Below the pieces are notes generated by a model that saw nothing but the letters and a program-made list of their open reading frames with translations, was not told the origin of the DNA and ran no database searches. Both the position numbers and the translations under genes were made by a program. DNA of 36,828 nt from Bdellovibrionales bacterium (GTDB lineage: Bacteria; Bdellovibrionota; Bdellovibrionia; Bdellovibrionales; UBA1609). Location of the stretch: the NCBI GenBank assembly GCA_013216195.1, contig JABSOQ010000019.1, forward strand, positions 1 through 36,828, given 5' to 3'. This document shows, piece after piece, positions 23,815 through 32,864 of this stretch (position 1 is its first letter; each line of letters begins with the position of its first letter).

Positions 23815-24226
23815 TCTTGGCTATTGCTAGAAACTCAGGTTCGTCTTCAAAGAGATCTTCAGCTATTTGGAGGGCCTCCACAAGATAAGGTCTGGCCTTT
23901 ACCTCATCTCCGAGTTGCACTAAGCAGGTTCCAATACGAAAGGTAATAAAAGGGTTATTGCCATGTTCATGTTTTTTTGCCAGCTCGAAATAATCAAGTG
24001 ACTGTTTCCATTCTTCTCCAACCCAATAGGCTTCACCAATTGAGGCGCAAAACCAGCTAGCAGCCTCCCATTGCCAACGAGGCTGGGGTAAGATTTCAAG
24101 GGCTTTTTGCCATACGACAATGGCTTTTTGCCACTCGTCTTGCTCGTCAAGAAGTGTGTTGCCTGGCTCGGCCAATTCATCGATTTGCTTTTGAATGTTT
24201 AGAGGAAGTTCTGCCAACTCTGCCAC
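23795..24226 (-). CDS. small cytoplasmic TPR protein
   Basis: The 143-residue product has no signal peptide and contains about three tetratricopeptide-like repeats: EWQKAIVVWQKALEILPQP, then ASIGEAYWVGEEWKQSLDYFELAKKH and RIGTCLVQLGDEVKARPYLVEAL. Similar small TPR proteins beginning LPLNIQKQIDELAE are widespread and are usually annotated only as TPR proteins; some lie beside toxin genes as possible immunity factors, but no toxin gene is present here. The last six codons and the stop lie within a 7-bp tandem repeat. It converges on the rhomboid gene with a 29-base gap and is divergent from the serpin gene. Confidence 0.82.
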   Translation of the reverse strand: MAELAELPLNIQKQIDELAEPGNTLLDEQDEWQKAIVVWQKALEILPQPRWQWEAASWFCASIGEAYWVGEEWKQSLDYFELAKKHEHGNNPFITFRIGTCLVQLGDEVKARPYLVEALQIAEDLFEDEPEFLAIAKKLEVRG

Positions 24227-24400
24227 TCCGGTTCTCTGTTGATCTTCAAAAATTTAATTTTGCCTCATGAGTTACTGAGTGAGTAGGTGAACTCGAGAAA
24301 GGTCTAGCTCTCATGGGCGTCCGGTTCAATTCGGGCTTTGAATTGCTGAGCTCTCAACTGCGGGCGTGACACCGTCTGAAAAATTATCAATGATTTGGAC

Positions 24401-25732
24401 ATGAAAAAACAGATCCTAGTAATCCTATTATTGGCAGCATCGGTTGGGTGCCTGAATCAAAACAGCGAGACTTCTTCTGGCGGAAAAGCAAAGGTTAAAG
24501 GAGCCCAGTTTAACCCTGAGTTTGTTCAGGCCATGAACAGGTTCAAAGAGGCTAATAGTAAGGTGAAGTTTGACGATGAACTTTACTCAAATACTTACAA
24601 AAATGAGAACACCGCTTTTGCTCGCAAACTGCTTTCTGTTTTGCCAGATGAGTCGAAGAATCGGGTCATTTCGCCGTTGTCTTACGAATTGGCCTTACGG
24701 CTTTTGCAGCAAGGCGCTGTAGTTCCATCTCGGCAGGCACTGGTGAAGGCTTTTAACTTAAAAGCAGTACAAGAAAGCCTTGAGGGGCTAGAGCGAGAGC
24801 TTGCGAACTTGGTAGGGGCGGTAACTGATCCCGGTGCGATTTCAGGTGAGAGTGTGGCTGACTTTAGCGTTGGGTTCGGGATGGCAATGACTGATAAGTA
24901 CAAGTTGAACCCCAAGGTTGTTCCAGAAATCGAATCAAAACTTGGTGCTATGCTGAAAACTTACGATTTCGTGAACGACTCTGCACAAGCAGTTAAAGAG
25001 ATCAACGACTGGGTGTCTGAGCAAACTCAGCAAAAGGTGAAAGATCTTTTGAGTCAGATTCCAGAAGACTCACTGATGGTACTTTTGAACACAATTTATT
25101 TGAAGGTCGCTTGGTCTACGCACTTCAAAGAAGAGTTTAATGAGAAAATGGATTTCACCACCGACAGTGGTGTTGTGAAAAAGATGACGGCAATGAAGAG
25201 GCAAGGTAAATACAATTACCGTGATGACAAAGATTTTGAGATGGTTGAAATTCAGCTAGATAACCGAGATCTCAGTTTCATGGCTTTTAGACCGAAAGGT
25301 AATCTGAAGCAGTTCAAAAAACGTTTCCAGTCATCTACGCTGGAGAAGCTTTTACCAGTTACGTATTACAGAAAAGTAGACCTGGCCTTTCCGAAGTTTA
25401 AGGTGAGCTCAGATATAGATTTAACAGATACATTAAAGCCCTTAGGTCTTGGGCTTCTTGTTGAAGATTCGAATTACGATTTATCTCAATTCTTCACCAA
25501 AAAACATAACATTGTAGTAGGCAAAGTGAAACAGGGTACTTTCTTTGCACTAAATGAAAAAGGCATTGAGGCAGCTGCGGCAACAGCCATTGTGATGAAG
25601 GCTGGAGCCGGGTTAGATCCAAACGAGCCCATCAAACTTGTTTTTGATAAGCCGTTTTTGTTTGTAGTTTACTCTAAAACTGCAGGTTCAATATTGTTCT
25701 TAGGCGAAGTGCACGATCCCAAGTGGCTATAG
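24401..25732 (+). CDS. lipoprotein serpin (serine/cysteine protease inhibitor)
   Basis: The 443-residue product has a lipoprotein signal ending SVGC (Cys18) and a serpin fold from about 65: SPLSYELALRLLQQGA, LNTIYLKVAWSTHF, then the hinge EKGIEAAAATA and the closing KPFLFVVYSKTAGSILFLGEV. The hinge Gly at P15, Ile at P14 and Ala at P12-P9 fit an inhibitory serpin, although P14 is usually Thr or Ser. From the hinge Gly to the F-D-K-P-F motif there are 26 residues against 21 in alpha-1-antitrypsin, so the bait loop is longer; candidate P1 residues lie in VMKAGAG. The target protease is unknown. Its last six bases overlap the convergent cytochrome gene. No strong ribosome site is visible. Confidence 0.93.
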   Translation: MKKQILVILLLAASVGCLNQNSETSSGGKAKVKGAQFNPEFVQAMNRFKEANSKVKFDDELYSNTYKNENTAFARKLLSVLPDESKNRVISPLSYELALRLLQQGAVVPSRQALVKAFNLKAVQESLEGLERELANLVGAVTDPGAISGESVADFSVGFGMAMTDKYKLNPKVVPEIESKLGAMLKTYDFVNDSAQAVKEINDWVSEQTQQKVKDLLSQIPEDSLMVLLNTIYLKVAWSTHFKEEFNEKMDFTTDSGVVKKMTAMKRQGKYNYRDDKDFEMVEIQLDNRDLSFMAFRPKGNLKQFKKRFQSSTLEKLLPVTYYRKVDLAFPKFKVSSDIDLTDTLKPLGLGLLVEDSNYDLSQFFTKKHNIVVGKVKQGTFFALNEKGIEAAAATAIVMKAGAGLDPNEPIKLVFDKPFLFVVYSKTAGSILFLGEVHDPKWL

Positions 25733-26719
25733 ACCACTTGGTCTGCCTCGTCTGATCCATTCTTCAATAACCAATAGTTCTTCTTGGCTAACCGGCTCTA
25801 GAGGAATTCTTGCCCATTCAGCTGGCATCGGATCTAAGAAGTCTTGCTCTTCTCTGGCTATAATTGCTCCAATGAAAGGGCTATTAAAAGGGTCAGCCAT
25901 ATCAAACAGATCTTCGGCTTGTTCTTCAAAGGCCTCATAGGTTGAAATGTCAATGGGGCCTCGTCGGTTGTTCTGCGAATGGCACATCACACACCTTGGG
26001 CCGAAGATGTTCTCTTGAAGAGAGATCCATGTGGGCTCAAGTGGTAATGGCTCTACGTCTTCAGCTGGAGTGTCTGCGAATTCAGGTGCTCCGGCATTTA
26101 CCCAAACCTCAAGCAGAGCCTTTTCGACATCTTTCATCTCAGCAATTTGATTGTTGCGTGGGCTAAGTGGCATCTGGCCGCTTTTTACAAAGCTCAAGAT
26201 GCGATCAGCATTGTTTTTAACATATCGGTAGGTTCGAAATTGAGTGTGACAGGTGTTGCACCGCTTTTCTAAAACTTCATTGCTCACCATTTCAAAGCTT
26301 ATCGGAGTCGTAATGGGCTCAACAGGATCGTCTTCACCATCGCCTGGCTCATCGGGCTCATTGATTTCTGGCGTGCCGTCGTTGATCCATTTTTGTAGTA
26401 TCGCAAGATCGCCTCTTGAGGCTCTCTTGCTGCCCCCTTGAGGCATAAAGCCAACCTCTCCCGGTTGTCGACTCATGCGCTCTAAGATCTTCTCAGCATT
26501 CGCACTGGCGACCGAAAATGATCGGTAACTGCTATGGCACCTCGTGCAATCGTACTTCTCAAGAACCTGAGATTGAATGTTTTGAAAGTCGACTTTGCCA
26601 CTCACAGGGCTATCGAAGCCATCGTTACTCGGAGTGATTTTACTGTGGTTGGAGTCACCACAGCCAACTGCGCTTAATACAAAAAGTAAAAAAAATGCGG
26701 TCTTCAATGAGTGTGTCAA
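25727..26719 (-). CDS. lipoprotein with three CXXCH haem motifs (multihaem c-type cytochrome-like)
   Basis: The 330-residue product has a lipoprotein signal ending AVGC (Cys20) and three CXXCH motifs spaced about 95-100 residues apart: CTRCH, CNTCH and CVMCH. The first two lie in internally repeated units (each with a VLEKxxCxxCH start, MP-Q/L near the sixth ligand position and a W-x-N/ND-G-x-P-E ending), so the protein seems to be three tandem cytochrome c modules. Acidic linkers (EPDEPGDGEDDPVEP) separate the modules. It should be exported, lipidated and carry covalent haem, acting in periplasmic electron transfer. It is 98 bases downstream of putA on the same strand. Confidence 0.88.
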   Translation of the reverse strand: MTHSLKTAFFLLFVLSAVGCGDSNHSKITPSNDGFDSPVSGKVDFQNIQSQVLEKYDCTRCHSSYRSFSVASANAEKILERMSRQPGEVGFMPQGGSKRASRGDLAILQKWINDGTPEINEPDEPGDGEDDPVEPITTPISFEMVSNEVLEKRCNTCHTQFRTYRYVKNNADRILSFVKSGQMPLSPRNNQIAEMKDVEKALLEVWVNAGAPEFADTPAEDVEPLPLEPTWISLQENIFGPRCVMCHSQNNRRGPIDISTYEAFEEQAEDLFDMADPFNSPFIGAIIAREEQDFLDPMPAEWARIPLEPVSQEELLVIEEWIRRGRPSGL

Positions 26720-26765
26720 CTTCGGCCCCCTCCATCAGCTGTTCACACTCAACATTGTATTCAAA

Positions 26766-26780
26766 ACTCAAAATTTGAGT
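26766..26780 (-). terminator. weak hairpin between putA and the cytochrome gene
   Basis: ACTCAAA and TTTGAGT form a 7-bp inverted repeat around a single central base, followed on the minus strand by four T. It is AT-rich with an almost absent loop, so it would at best weaken read-through from putA into the cytochrome gene. Confidence 0.3.
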
Positions 26781-26817
26781 AGTTAGAAACTCCTATGGGT
26801 GAAATAGGGCTCTGCTA

Positions 26818-29800
26818 TCAATCATCGTCTTCAGAAGGCGGTGCAAAACCCCGTCTCATTGTGTTTTCGGTTACGACCTTGGCCTCAAGAAATTGCTGTA
26901 AGTACTCAGGACCACCGGTTTTTTGACCGACACCAGACATTTTAAAGCCACCAAAAGGGTGTCTCTCGACAATCGCGCCAGTGTTTCCTCTATTGATATA
27001 CAAGTTTCCAACTTGAAACTCAGACTTAACAGTTTCAATATTGGCAGGGCTTCGAGAGAACAGGCCGCCTGTCAAAGCGTAGCGAGTGCCATTGGCCACT
27101 TCGAGGGCTTCGCTGAGGTCTTTAACCTTGATAACCGATAAAACGGGGCCAAAGATCTCCTCTTGAGCTAGCTCAGAGGTCGGATCGACATCTACGAATA
27201 TAGTTGGTCCTACAAAAGAGCCTGACTCAGGCGCAGCGGCTTGAAATGCCATTTTGCTCGATTGTTTTGCTCTATCAATAAAGCCATTGATTCTGTCTGC
27301 TGCCTCTTGATCGACAACTGGGCCCACATATGTTTCTGGCAAATTCGATTTGCCCACATGAAGACTTTTCGCCGATTCAATGAGCCGGTTCACAAAACGG
27401 TCATAGATGCCTTCTAATACAATAGCTCTAGAGCAAGCGGAACACTTCTGACCTTGAAAGCCAAATGCTGAATAAATAACTCCATCTACGGCTTCGTCGA
27501 GATCTGCATCGCTATCGATGATCACTGCATTTTTGCCACCGAGTTCGAGCACAGTTTTCTTGATTCTGGCTTGGCCGGGCTTGAACTGTGAAGCCTTTTG
27601 CAGAATCTGTAGGCCCACATCTTGGCTACCCGTAAAAGACACAATGTCGACATCAATATGACTAGTGAGAGTTTCTCCGACGACTTCACCGCGACCTGGC
27701 AGAAAGTGCAACACATCAGACGGAACGCCTGCTTCGCGCAGGATCTCATACAGTTTATAGGCAATCAAAGAGCTTTGCTCAGCAGGCTTCATTACCACAG
27801 TGTTGCCGGCAACCAGGCAAGATGTGGTCATGCCTGCAAGAATAGCCAGTGGAAAGTTCCAGGGTGCAATCACAGCTGCAACACCAACAGAACAATACTG
27901 ATACAGGCTGAGTTCGCCTGGAGCATGGCCTGTTCGAAATGGTTGATCCAATTTTCTCATCTCTTTAGCGTAGAAACGGCAAAAGTCGATCGCTTCGATA
28001 ATGTCACCATCTGCTTCAGCCCAGGTCTTGCCGACCTCAAGAATTTCGATAGCCGACAATTCAAAGCGTCGCTCTGCCATAATGTCGGCAGCCTTATCGA
28101 GTATCTGTGCTCTTTGATCGGCAGGTGTGTTCGACCACTTTTTGAAAGCCAATTTTGCAGACTCAACTGCTGCGTTGGCCTGTTCGGCACTTGCGTAGCT
28201 GACTTTAGCCACGACCTGATCCGATTGCGACGGATTGACCCGCTCGACGATCTCAGTGCTGTTTGAAGTCTTACCATTCACGGCTACGGGCACAGGTAAC
28301 GGCCCGGCAGAAGATATGGCATCGAGTGCAGCTTGCATCTTTTCTCTAGCTTCGGTTTTTGCAAAGTCTAGAGGCTCATGATTGTAGAACAGGCCTGGTT
28401 TTTTTATGAAAGCTGCAGAAGTGGTTTTTAGGCCCTTCGCAGGATCTGCCAGAAGCTTTTCATTGCTCGTGCCGTCAGCAAATTTGTTTTTAAGCCATCC
28501 CTCATTCGAAGTGTTTTCGAGAAGCCTTCTAACGAGGTAGGCCATACCAGGTATCATTTCACCAACTGTTGCATACTCACGTACGCGGTAGCCTTGGTTG
28601 ATCACACTCTTTTTGATGGGGTCTGCCATACCGTAGAGCATTTGAAGTTCAATCGCTTTTTTCGGAAGCTTCTTGTTTTCAGCGTAGACTAAAGCAGCCG
28701 CAATGGATCTCACATTATGAGAGCCTAGAGCCAGTTTAATGTGAGGGTAGCCATCAATGAGTTTCTGTGCGCAAATTTCAAAATTGGCATCCGACTCAGC
28801 CTTGTTTGTGTAAACAGGGATTTCCCAGCCTTTTTGTTTGGCATGGATGACTTCGAAATCCCAGTACGCCCCTTTTACGAGGCGAATAGTGATCGGGCAT
28901 TGTCTGGCTTTGGCAAAACTGACGAGGCTGTCGACATCTTTAGAGCTATCACGAAGGTAGGCTTGAATCACGATACCGAAGTGCGGGTAGTCTTTAAAAT
29001 CTGGCTCAATCAAGAGCTCTTTGAAGGTTTCGATTGTGAAGTCTTTGTGAGCGAACTGCTCCATATCAATGTTGATGAAGACGTTCTTTTCTATGGCTTT
29101 GCTAAGTATCGGGCGAAGTCGTTGTTTGACTTGCTGCTTTGAGTGCTCCCAGGCTTGTTCGTGAATTTGGGAGTAAAGGCTCGTGATTTTCACTGATACG
29201 TTTACTCTTGGAATTTTGCCATTTTCATCCTCATCAATCAGAGGGTTATGTGGCCATGATTCCGAATCAGCCGCCAGCCACTCGATCATTTCTTGGTAGC
29301 GCTCTTGATACTCAAGTGCTTCTGCTTCAGACAAAGTGGCTTCACCAAGAAGGTCGATTGTGAAGCAAAGGTTGTTCTTACGAGCTTTTTTCAAAGAGGG
29401 TAGGGCATCTTGAGGTGACTCGCCTGTGATAAACATCTTTGCCATTTGGGTGACGTTCTTCTTAACGGCTCCGGCTAGCAAGCCTGGGGCAAGCGAGCCA
29501 AGCCCGACACCGTAGTTGAATACAGAGGGCAAATCATCGCCACCTTCGGCGAAGTACTCTTTTAAGTGTCTGGCGACTTCAGAGCCAGAGTGAAGGTAGG
29601 GGAGCACGTCTACGAAGCGAAACAGTTGTGTTTTGAACTCTTCGTTTTGCATAGACGAATCCATGATACGGCCGTACCACCAGTCTTTGTTAAACATGCT
29701 TTTGTCGTCGGCTTTCATTCCTTGAAGAATAGTTTCTCCGGTGGCGTAAACCTGTGATTCGAAATCTAGTGAGCTCACTTGGTTTTGCCCAGAGTCTGAT

Positions 29801-29859
29801 GTTGAAGCCGGAGTTGAAGTGGCCTTCTTTTTTGAGCGCCCGAACTTTAGCATTTCCAT
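26818..29859 (-). CDS. putA: bifunctional proline dehydrogenase / L-glutamate-gamma-semialdehyde dehydrogenase
   Basis: The 1013-residue product oxidises proline to glutamate in two steps. The N-terminal half (about 60-480) is an FAD-binding proline dehydrogenase barrel with VNIDMEQ-like [19 protein letters not shown] near 325, SHNVRS and GMADPIK. The C-terminal half (about 530-990) is the aldehyde dehydrogenase: [30 protein letters not shown], the nucleophile Cys806 in GQKCSACS and [10 protein letters not shown]. There is no ribbon-helix-helix repressor domain at the N-terminus, so it is a bifunctional enzyme and not an autoregulating one. ATG codons at 29859 and 29853 are both preceded by AGGGGTAGG. 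Electrons go to quinone; a haem lipoprotein gene lies downstream. Confidence 0.95.
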   Translation of the reverse strand: MEMLKFGRSKKKATSTPASTSDSGQNQVSSLDFESQVYATGETILQGMKADDKSMFNKDWWYGRIMDSSMQNEEFKTQLFRFVDVLPYLHSGSEVARHLKEYFAEGGDDLPSVFNYGVGLGSLAPGLLAGAVKKNVTQMAKMFITGESPQDALPSLKKARKNNLCFTIDLLGEATLSEAEALEYQERYQEMIEWLAADSESWPHNPLIDEDENGKIPRVNVSVKITSLYSQIHEQAWEHSKQQVKQRLRPILSKAIEKNVFINIDMEQFAHKDFTIETFKELLIEPDFKDYPHFGIVIQAYLRDSSKDVDSLVSFAKARQCPITIRLVKGAYWDFEVIHAKQKGWEIPVYTNKAESDANFEICAQKLIDGYPHIKLALGSHNVRSIAAALVYAENKKLPKKAIELQMLYGMADPIKKSVINQGYRVREYATVGEMIPGMAYLVRRLLENTSNEGWLKNKFADGTSNEKLLADPAKGLKTTSAAFIKKPGLFYNHEPLDFAKTEAREKMQAALDAISSAGPLPVPVAVNGKTSNSTEIVERVNPSQSDQVVAKVSYASAEQANAAVESAKLAFKKWSNTPADQRAQILDKAADIMAERRFELSAIEILEVGKTWAEADGDIIEAIDFCRFYAKEMRKLDQPFRTGHAPGELSLYQYCSVGVAAVIAPWNFPLAILAGMTTSCLVAGNTVVMKPAEQSSLIAYKLYEILREAGVPSDVLHFLPGRGEVVGETLTSHIDVDIVSFTGSQDVGLQILQKASQFKPGQARIKKTVLELGGKNAVIIDSDADLDEAVDGVIYSAFGFQGQKCSACSRAIVLEGIYDRFVNRLIESAKSLHVGKSNLPETYVGPVVDQEAADRINGFIDRAKQSSKMAFQAAAPESGSFVGPTIFVDVDPTSELAQEEIFGPVLSVIKVKDLSEALEVANGTRYALTGGLFSRSPANIETVKSEFQVGNLYINRGNTGAIVERHPFGGFKMSGVGQKTGGPEYLQQFLEAKVVTENTMRRGFAPPSEDDD

Positions 29860-30028
29860 TACCTACCCCTGTGAATGTTGCGGCCCAGTATGTATAAGGT
29901 CTAGGTCTGGTTCAAGGGCAAAAATTTCGAGTTAAGGGTCTGTCACACGGAGAAAAGATTATCTGCTGTAGAGCTTGATTTGGTGTTTTCACCATTTTGC
30001 AGATCACAGGAGTTCAAAAAATTAGGCG

Positions 30029-30057
30029 TTGTCTTAGAGGTCTAAATAGATCATATT
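30029..30057 (+). promoter_or_regulatory. possible promoter of the response-regulator gene
   Basis: TTGTCT (30029-30034) and CATATT (30052-30057) are separated by exactly 17 bases, 31 bases before the ATG at 30089. A GAGAGG ribosome site lies just before that ATG. The fit to the consensus is moderate, and no operator is recognised. Confidence 0.35.
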
Positions 30058-30088
30058 TATACCACTATGTAGAGTACGAGAGGTCTTT

Positions 30089-30769
30089 ATGGCAAAAATC
30101 TTAGTGATTGATGACGATCAAGCGATCTGTGAAGCGCTAAAAGATGCCCTTGTGACTGAAGGCTTTGAGTGTGATTTCCGCCTGTCGGGCCTCGAGTATC
30201 GACAAGCAATGGCAGATTACCGGCCAGACCTTCTTCTGCTTGATTACAGGCTGCCTGGGCAGACAGGCGAAGAGGTCATTCGAGGATTGAAATCCATAGA
30301 AGACTTTAGAAGCACTCCTGTGATCATGTTGACAGGCGTAGATGACGAAGACCAAAAAGTGCGATTGCTAGAGCTCGGAGCCGACGATTACATTACTAAG
30401 CCCTATTCTTCTAAGGAGCTTGCAGCTCGAATTAGAGCGGTTTTAAGGCGATCAGAGTCTACAGAAACAGACGATTCAGTTCTTGAAGCCTCTGGTATCG
30501 CAATCGACACTATGACTCACAGGGCAACCGTAGACGGTGATGAGTTAACGCTAACACTCACTGAGTTTCGAATCCTAACTGAGTTGGTGCGATCTGGTGG
30601 CAAAGTTCTTTCTCGAGATGAGTTGAGAAGCACAGCACTAGGTAATTTAAATGTGACAGATAGAACGATAGACGTGCATATGGCAGCAGTTCGAAAGAAG
30701 CTAAAGACCAAGTCAAAGCACATCCAAACTGTTCGAGGTATTGGTTACAGGTTCACCGAGCCTGTTTGA
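30089..30769 (+). CDS. OmpR/PhoB-family response regulator (orphan)
   Basis: The 226-residue product has an N-terminal receiver domain (1-118) with the acidic pair in VIDDDQ (Asp8-10), phosphoacceptor Asp52 in LLLLDYRLPG, Thr82 and Lys104 in ITKPYSS. The C-terminal winged helix (about 135-225) ends with the recognition helix and wing TDRTIDVHMAAVRKKLKTK and QTVRGIGYRF, typical of OmpR/PhoB. It should be a phosphorylation-dependent transcription factor. No histidine kinase gene is adjacent, so its partner lies elsewhere. It is divergent from putA across 229 bases and is followed by a clear terminator, so it is a single-gene unit. Confidence 0.95.
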   Translation: MAKILVIDDDQAICEALKDALVTEGFECDFRLSGLEYRQAMADYRPDLLLLDYRLPGQTGEEVIRGLKSIEDFRSTPVIMLTGVDDEDQKVRLLELGADDYITKPYSSKELAARIRAVLRRSESTETDDSVLEASGIAIDTMTHRATVDGDELTLTLTEFRILTELVRSGGKVLSRDELRSTALGNLNVTDRTIDVHMAAVRKKLKTKSKHIQTVRGIGYRFTEPV

Positions 30770-30808
30770 GGTTTTCAAGTCTTTTCCAAAAGAAGAATTC
30801 GATAAACT

Positions 30809-30832
30809 AGAGCGCCGCGTGCGCTCTTTTTT
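30809..30832 (+). terminator. intrinsic terminator after the response regulator
   Basis: AGAGCGC (30809-30815) pairs perfectly with GCGCTCT (30821-30827) around CGCGT, followed by six T. It lies 40 bases after the stop of the response-regulator gene. Confidence 0.88.
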
Positions 30833-31397
30833 ATTGCCAAAGCACGGTGTCTAAAACACCTGCTTATAGTTAATATAGCTGATGATCTCTATAAGTATCT
30901 AAAATAACTAAAGAAAAATGGTATCGTTTTGTCACTGCAGTTGAAAAGTGGCTCCACCCTTCTTTGGTCCAGATCGTTTTAAAGGCCCAAAGGCCAGACA
31001 TTTTGGCCCCAAAATTTTGGCCCGAAGCTTGTAATAAGGCTTAAGTGTCATCTGACCAGCTCTTTACCACGATCGTGGGGACCTGATGAGCTACCGACCT
31101 ATCTAAACGACCTATCAAACTGGAGGAGGAGCAAAAAGCTCCCACCCCTCCAGCCTGTCCGCTTCAAGCCAGGGCCTCGTGTTGGGGCTCTTGACAGTTT
31201 GCAGGTATGCTCAGCCTGTAATTTACAGTGATTGCATAGGTTTACAGAGAATATGTCTACACCTTAGTGAAGGCATTTTTTTGCCTGTGTGGCCGTAAAT
31301 TGGCACACACTTTCTGACTGTTTTTAAGTGATTTCAATGATTTGCGACTTACTCTTAGTGTCTAAAGTCTGGTCTCATTTTTGTATTGTTAATAAGC
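30833..31397. other. 565-base gene-free, structured spacer; candidate small RNA or control region
   Basis: No protein gene is visible between the terminator and the metalloprotease start. The stretch is rich in symmetry: the perfect palindromes CCAAAATTTTGG (31009-31020) and CCACGATCGTGG (31067-31078), a 9-bp direct repeat CGACCTATC (31095-31103, 31108-31116), and a strong two-part hairpin in which CTGGAGG (31120-31126) pairs with CCTCCAG (31147-31153) and GGAGC (31128-31132) with GCTCC (31138-31142) around AAAAA. TTGACA occurs at 31191-31196 without a good -10. I checked by eye for tRNA, SRP RNA, tmRNA, 6S, RNase P, TPP and c-di-GMP-I patterns and saw none. Confidence 0.4.
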
Positions 31398-32075
31398 ATG
31401 AGGACTAAGAGTCGTGGAAATCTAGTCTTAATGTTTTTGGTGACAGTTGCTGGGGCAATTCTCACACAGGCTTGCTCACGCCATCTCAACCCAGAAAAGC
31501 CCTGCGGCTTCGTCCAAAGCAGCGAGCTTCAGAGGGTCTCTTGGAAAGAGAACTTTCCCGTTCGATACATGATTCACAACAGTGTGCCCAACGAGGCCTA
31601 TGGAGCCATAAGAGCTGCTATGGAGCACTGGAATATTCAATTGAACAAAGAAGTGTTCAAAATCGAAATCTATGGCGTAGGCGGGGTTAATGAGCCCAGG
31701 CAGGACAACGTCAATGTCATTTACTGGATGAATCAGTGGGAAGCCGATAGAGCTTCTGAGCAGGCCAGAACAACCATATACTGGACAGGTTCGCGGATTT
31801 ACGAGGCCGACATCAGAGTCAATGCCGCTTTCCCTTATCACTTCCCAGAAGACGACCTGCTTACACCTCAGGGTGACGTTGATCAAAGCTCAATCGTGGG
31901 CGTCGATTTTAAAAGTTTAATGATTCATGAGCTTGGGCATGCGTTAGGGTTGGCTCACAGAGAAGAGGTCGAAAGCGTAATGCAGACGACACTCGCCTCG
32001 GGGATTGACAGAAGGCAGCTATCAAAAGCTGATGTTGACTCGGTCAAATGCGAATACGAGCAGTACAGAAACTAA
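31398..32075 (+). CDS. exported matrixin-type zinc metalloprotease
   Basis: The 225-residue product has a hydrophobic N-terminal signal (about 9-25), possibly a lipoprotein signal at Cys26 though the preceding LTQA is not a typical lipobox. The zinc site HELGHALGLAH (177-187: His177, Glu178, His181, His187) is the metzincin pattern HExxHxxGxxH, and VESVMQTTL nearby supplies the Met-turn. The small catalytic domain without propeptide or C-terminal domains fits bacterial peptidase M10A-like (matrixin) proteins. It should be an extracytoplasmic endopeptidase. I use the ATG at 31398; a TTG at 31386 is also in frame. No good ribosome site is seen. Confidence 0.9.
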   Translation: MRTKSRGNLVLMFLVTVAGAILTQACSRHLNPEKPCGFVQSSELQRVSWKENFPVRYMIHNSVPNEAYGAIRAAMEHWNIQLNKEVFKIEIYGVGGVNEPRQDNVNVIYWMNQWEADRASEQARTTIYWTGSRIYEADIRVNAAFPYHFPEDDLLTPQGDVDQSSIVGVDFKSLMIHELGHALGLAHREEVESVMQTTLASGIDRRQLSKADVDSVKCEYEQYRN

Positions 32076-32240
32076 GAGCAGGTAAAAGTTCCAAAGTGGA
32101 ACCACAGTGCGGAAAAAAATAGGCTTGTAAGGTAATTTAAGTTTTAGAACAGAGGTTTGTCTAGTTAGACTTTAAGCACATCAAGGGTTGGTTTTTTTTC
32201 AATCAAGCTTTGGTTTTACGACTCACCAACGGGAGTAGGA

Positions 32241-32471
32241 ATGATCCAGAAGCAAGCACATTCAATGAAAACTGTAATAGCGCTGAACAACGCGAGTTTT
32301 GTTGAGCAGGCTGTGAAGGTTTTTCCAGAAGTGCCTGGTGGTCAGTCTCACCCTGCGAGCTCGGTAGATCCTATTGGGCAACTTAAAGCGAACATCAAAA
32401 CGCTTCACGATCTCACCTCTGAGTTGTCTTTTATGGTGAAAGAGATCGGCACGCTCACAAAAAAATCGTAG
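32241..32471 (+). CDS. small protein of unknown function
   Basis: The 76-residue product is soluble, with a Val/Phe/Pro-rich first half (FVEQAVKVFPEVPGG) and a helical C-terminal part (IGQLKANIKTLHDLTSELSFMVKEIGTL) that looks like a short coiled coil. A good ribosome site, GGGAGTAGGA, lies just before the ATG, which makes this a credible gene despite its size. An 8-bp inverted repeat GCCTCAAC/GTTGAGGC (32471-32478, 32510-32517) follows the stop with a long loop. No family is recognised. Confidence 0.65.
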   Translation: MIQKQAHSMKTVIALNNASFVEQAVKVFPEVPGGQSHPASSVDPIGQLKANIKTLHDLTSELSFMVKEIGTLTKKS

Positions 32472-32702
32472 CCTCAACACTAAGACTAAACAAAAATTAA
32501 AGAGCTGAGGTTGAGGCAAGGCTGATTTCTAAGATCGTCTGTGATCAGCATCGCTTGTTATCATTTTGGCTTGGTTTTTTTGATATCAAATTGATAAGCA
32601 GATGTTTGAGATCAGTGATGCTTGGCAAGGTATTAGCCTTGTTTTGACAGGTGCTTCAGTTATTGTTGATTAGGTTCAAGAGGGAGGGGTTGTACGAGTG
32701 GA

Positions 32703-32861
32703 ATGCCAGCGAGCCAGTTTAATATGTGGAGAGCCGTGATCTCGCTCATGGATTCTGATGAGGTGAGGCATCCAGAAGAGCTGAAGCATCTTCGCAACTA
32801 CCTAAAAAAGCTTCCTGCTACCGATGAGCAGATCGAGATTCTTACGAATGATCTCTCTTAG
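32703..32861 (+). CDS. 52-residue protein coupled to the next gene
   Basis: An open frame from ATG 32703 to TAG 32859-32861 encodes 52 residues, beginning MPASQFNMWRAVISLMD and ending EQIEILTNDLS. The sequence is helical and charged (HPEELKHLRNYLKKLP) and looks like real protein. A purine-rich AGGGAGGGG (32681-32689) lies 13 bases upstream, a little far for a ribosome site. The next gene starts three bases after the stop without a ribosome site of its own, which argues that both are translated together. Function unknown. Confidence 0.55.
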   Translation: MPASQFNMWRAVISLMDSDEVRHPEELKHLRNYLKKLPATDEQIEILTNDLS

Positions 32862-32864
32862 CCA

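Noticed and set aside
23795-24226. Small TPR protein as an immunity protein of a toxin system
   Set aside because: No toxin gene or polymorphic-toxin feature is next to it; neighbours are a rhomboid operon and a serpin.
31081-31110. CTGATGAG resembling a hammerhead ribozyme core, and GGGGACCTGATG resembling part of a TPP riboswitch
   Set aside because: The hammerhead GAAA and its flanking stems are missing, and the conserved TPP CTGAGA and P4/P5 elements are absent.
32088-32102. Hairpin GTTCCA-AAG-TGGAAC after the metalloprotease gene as terminator
   Set aside because: Stem of six pairs with no following T-run; the T-run near 32187 is too far away.
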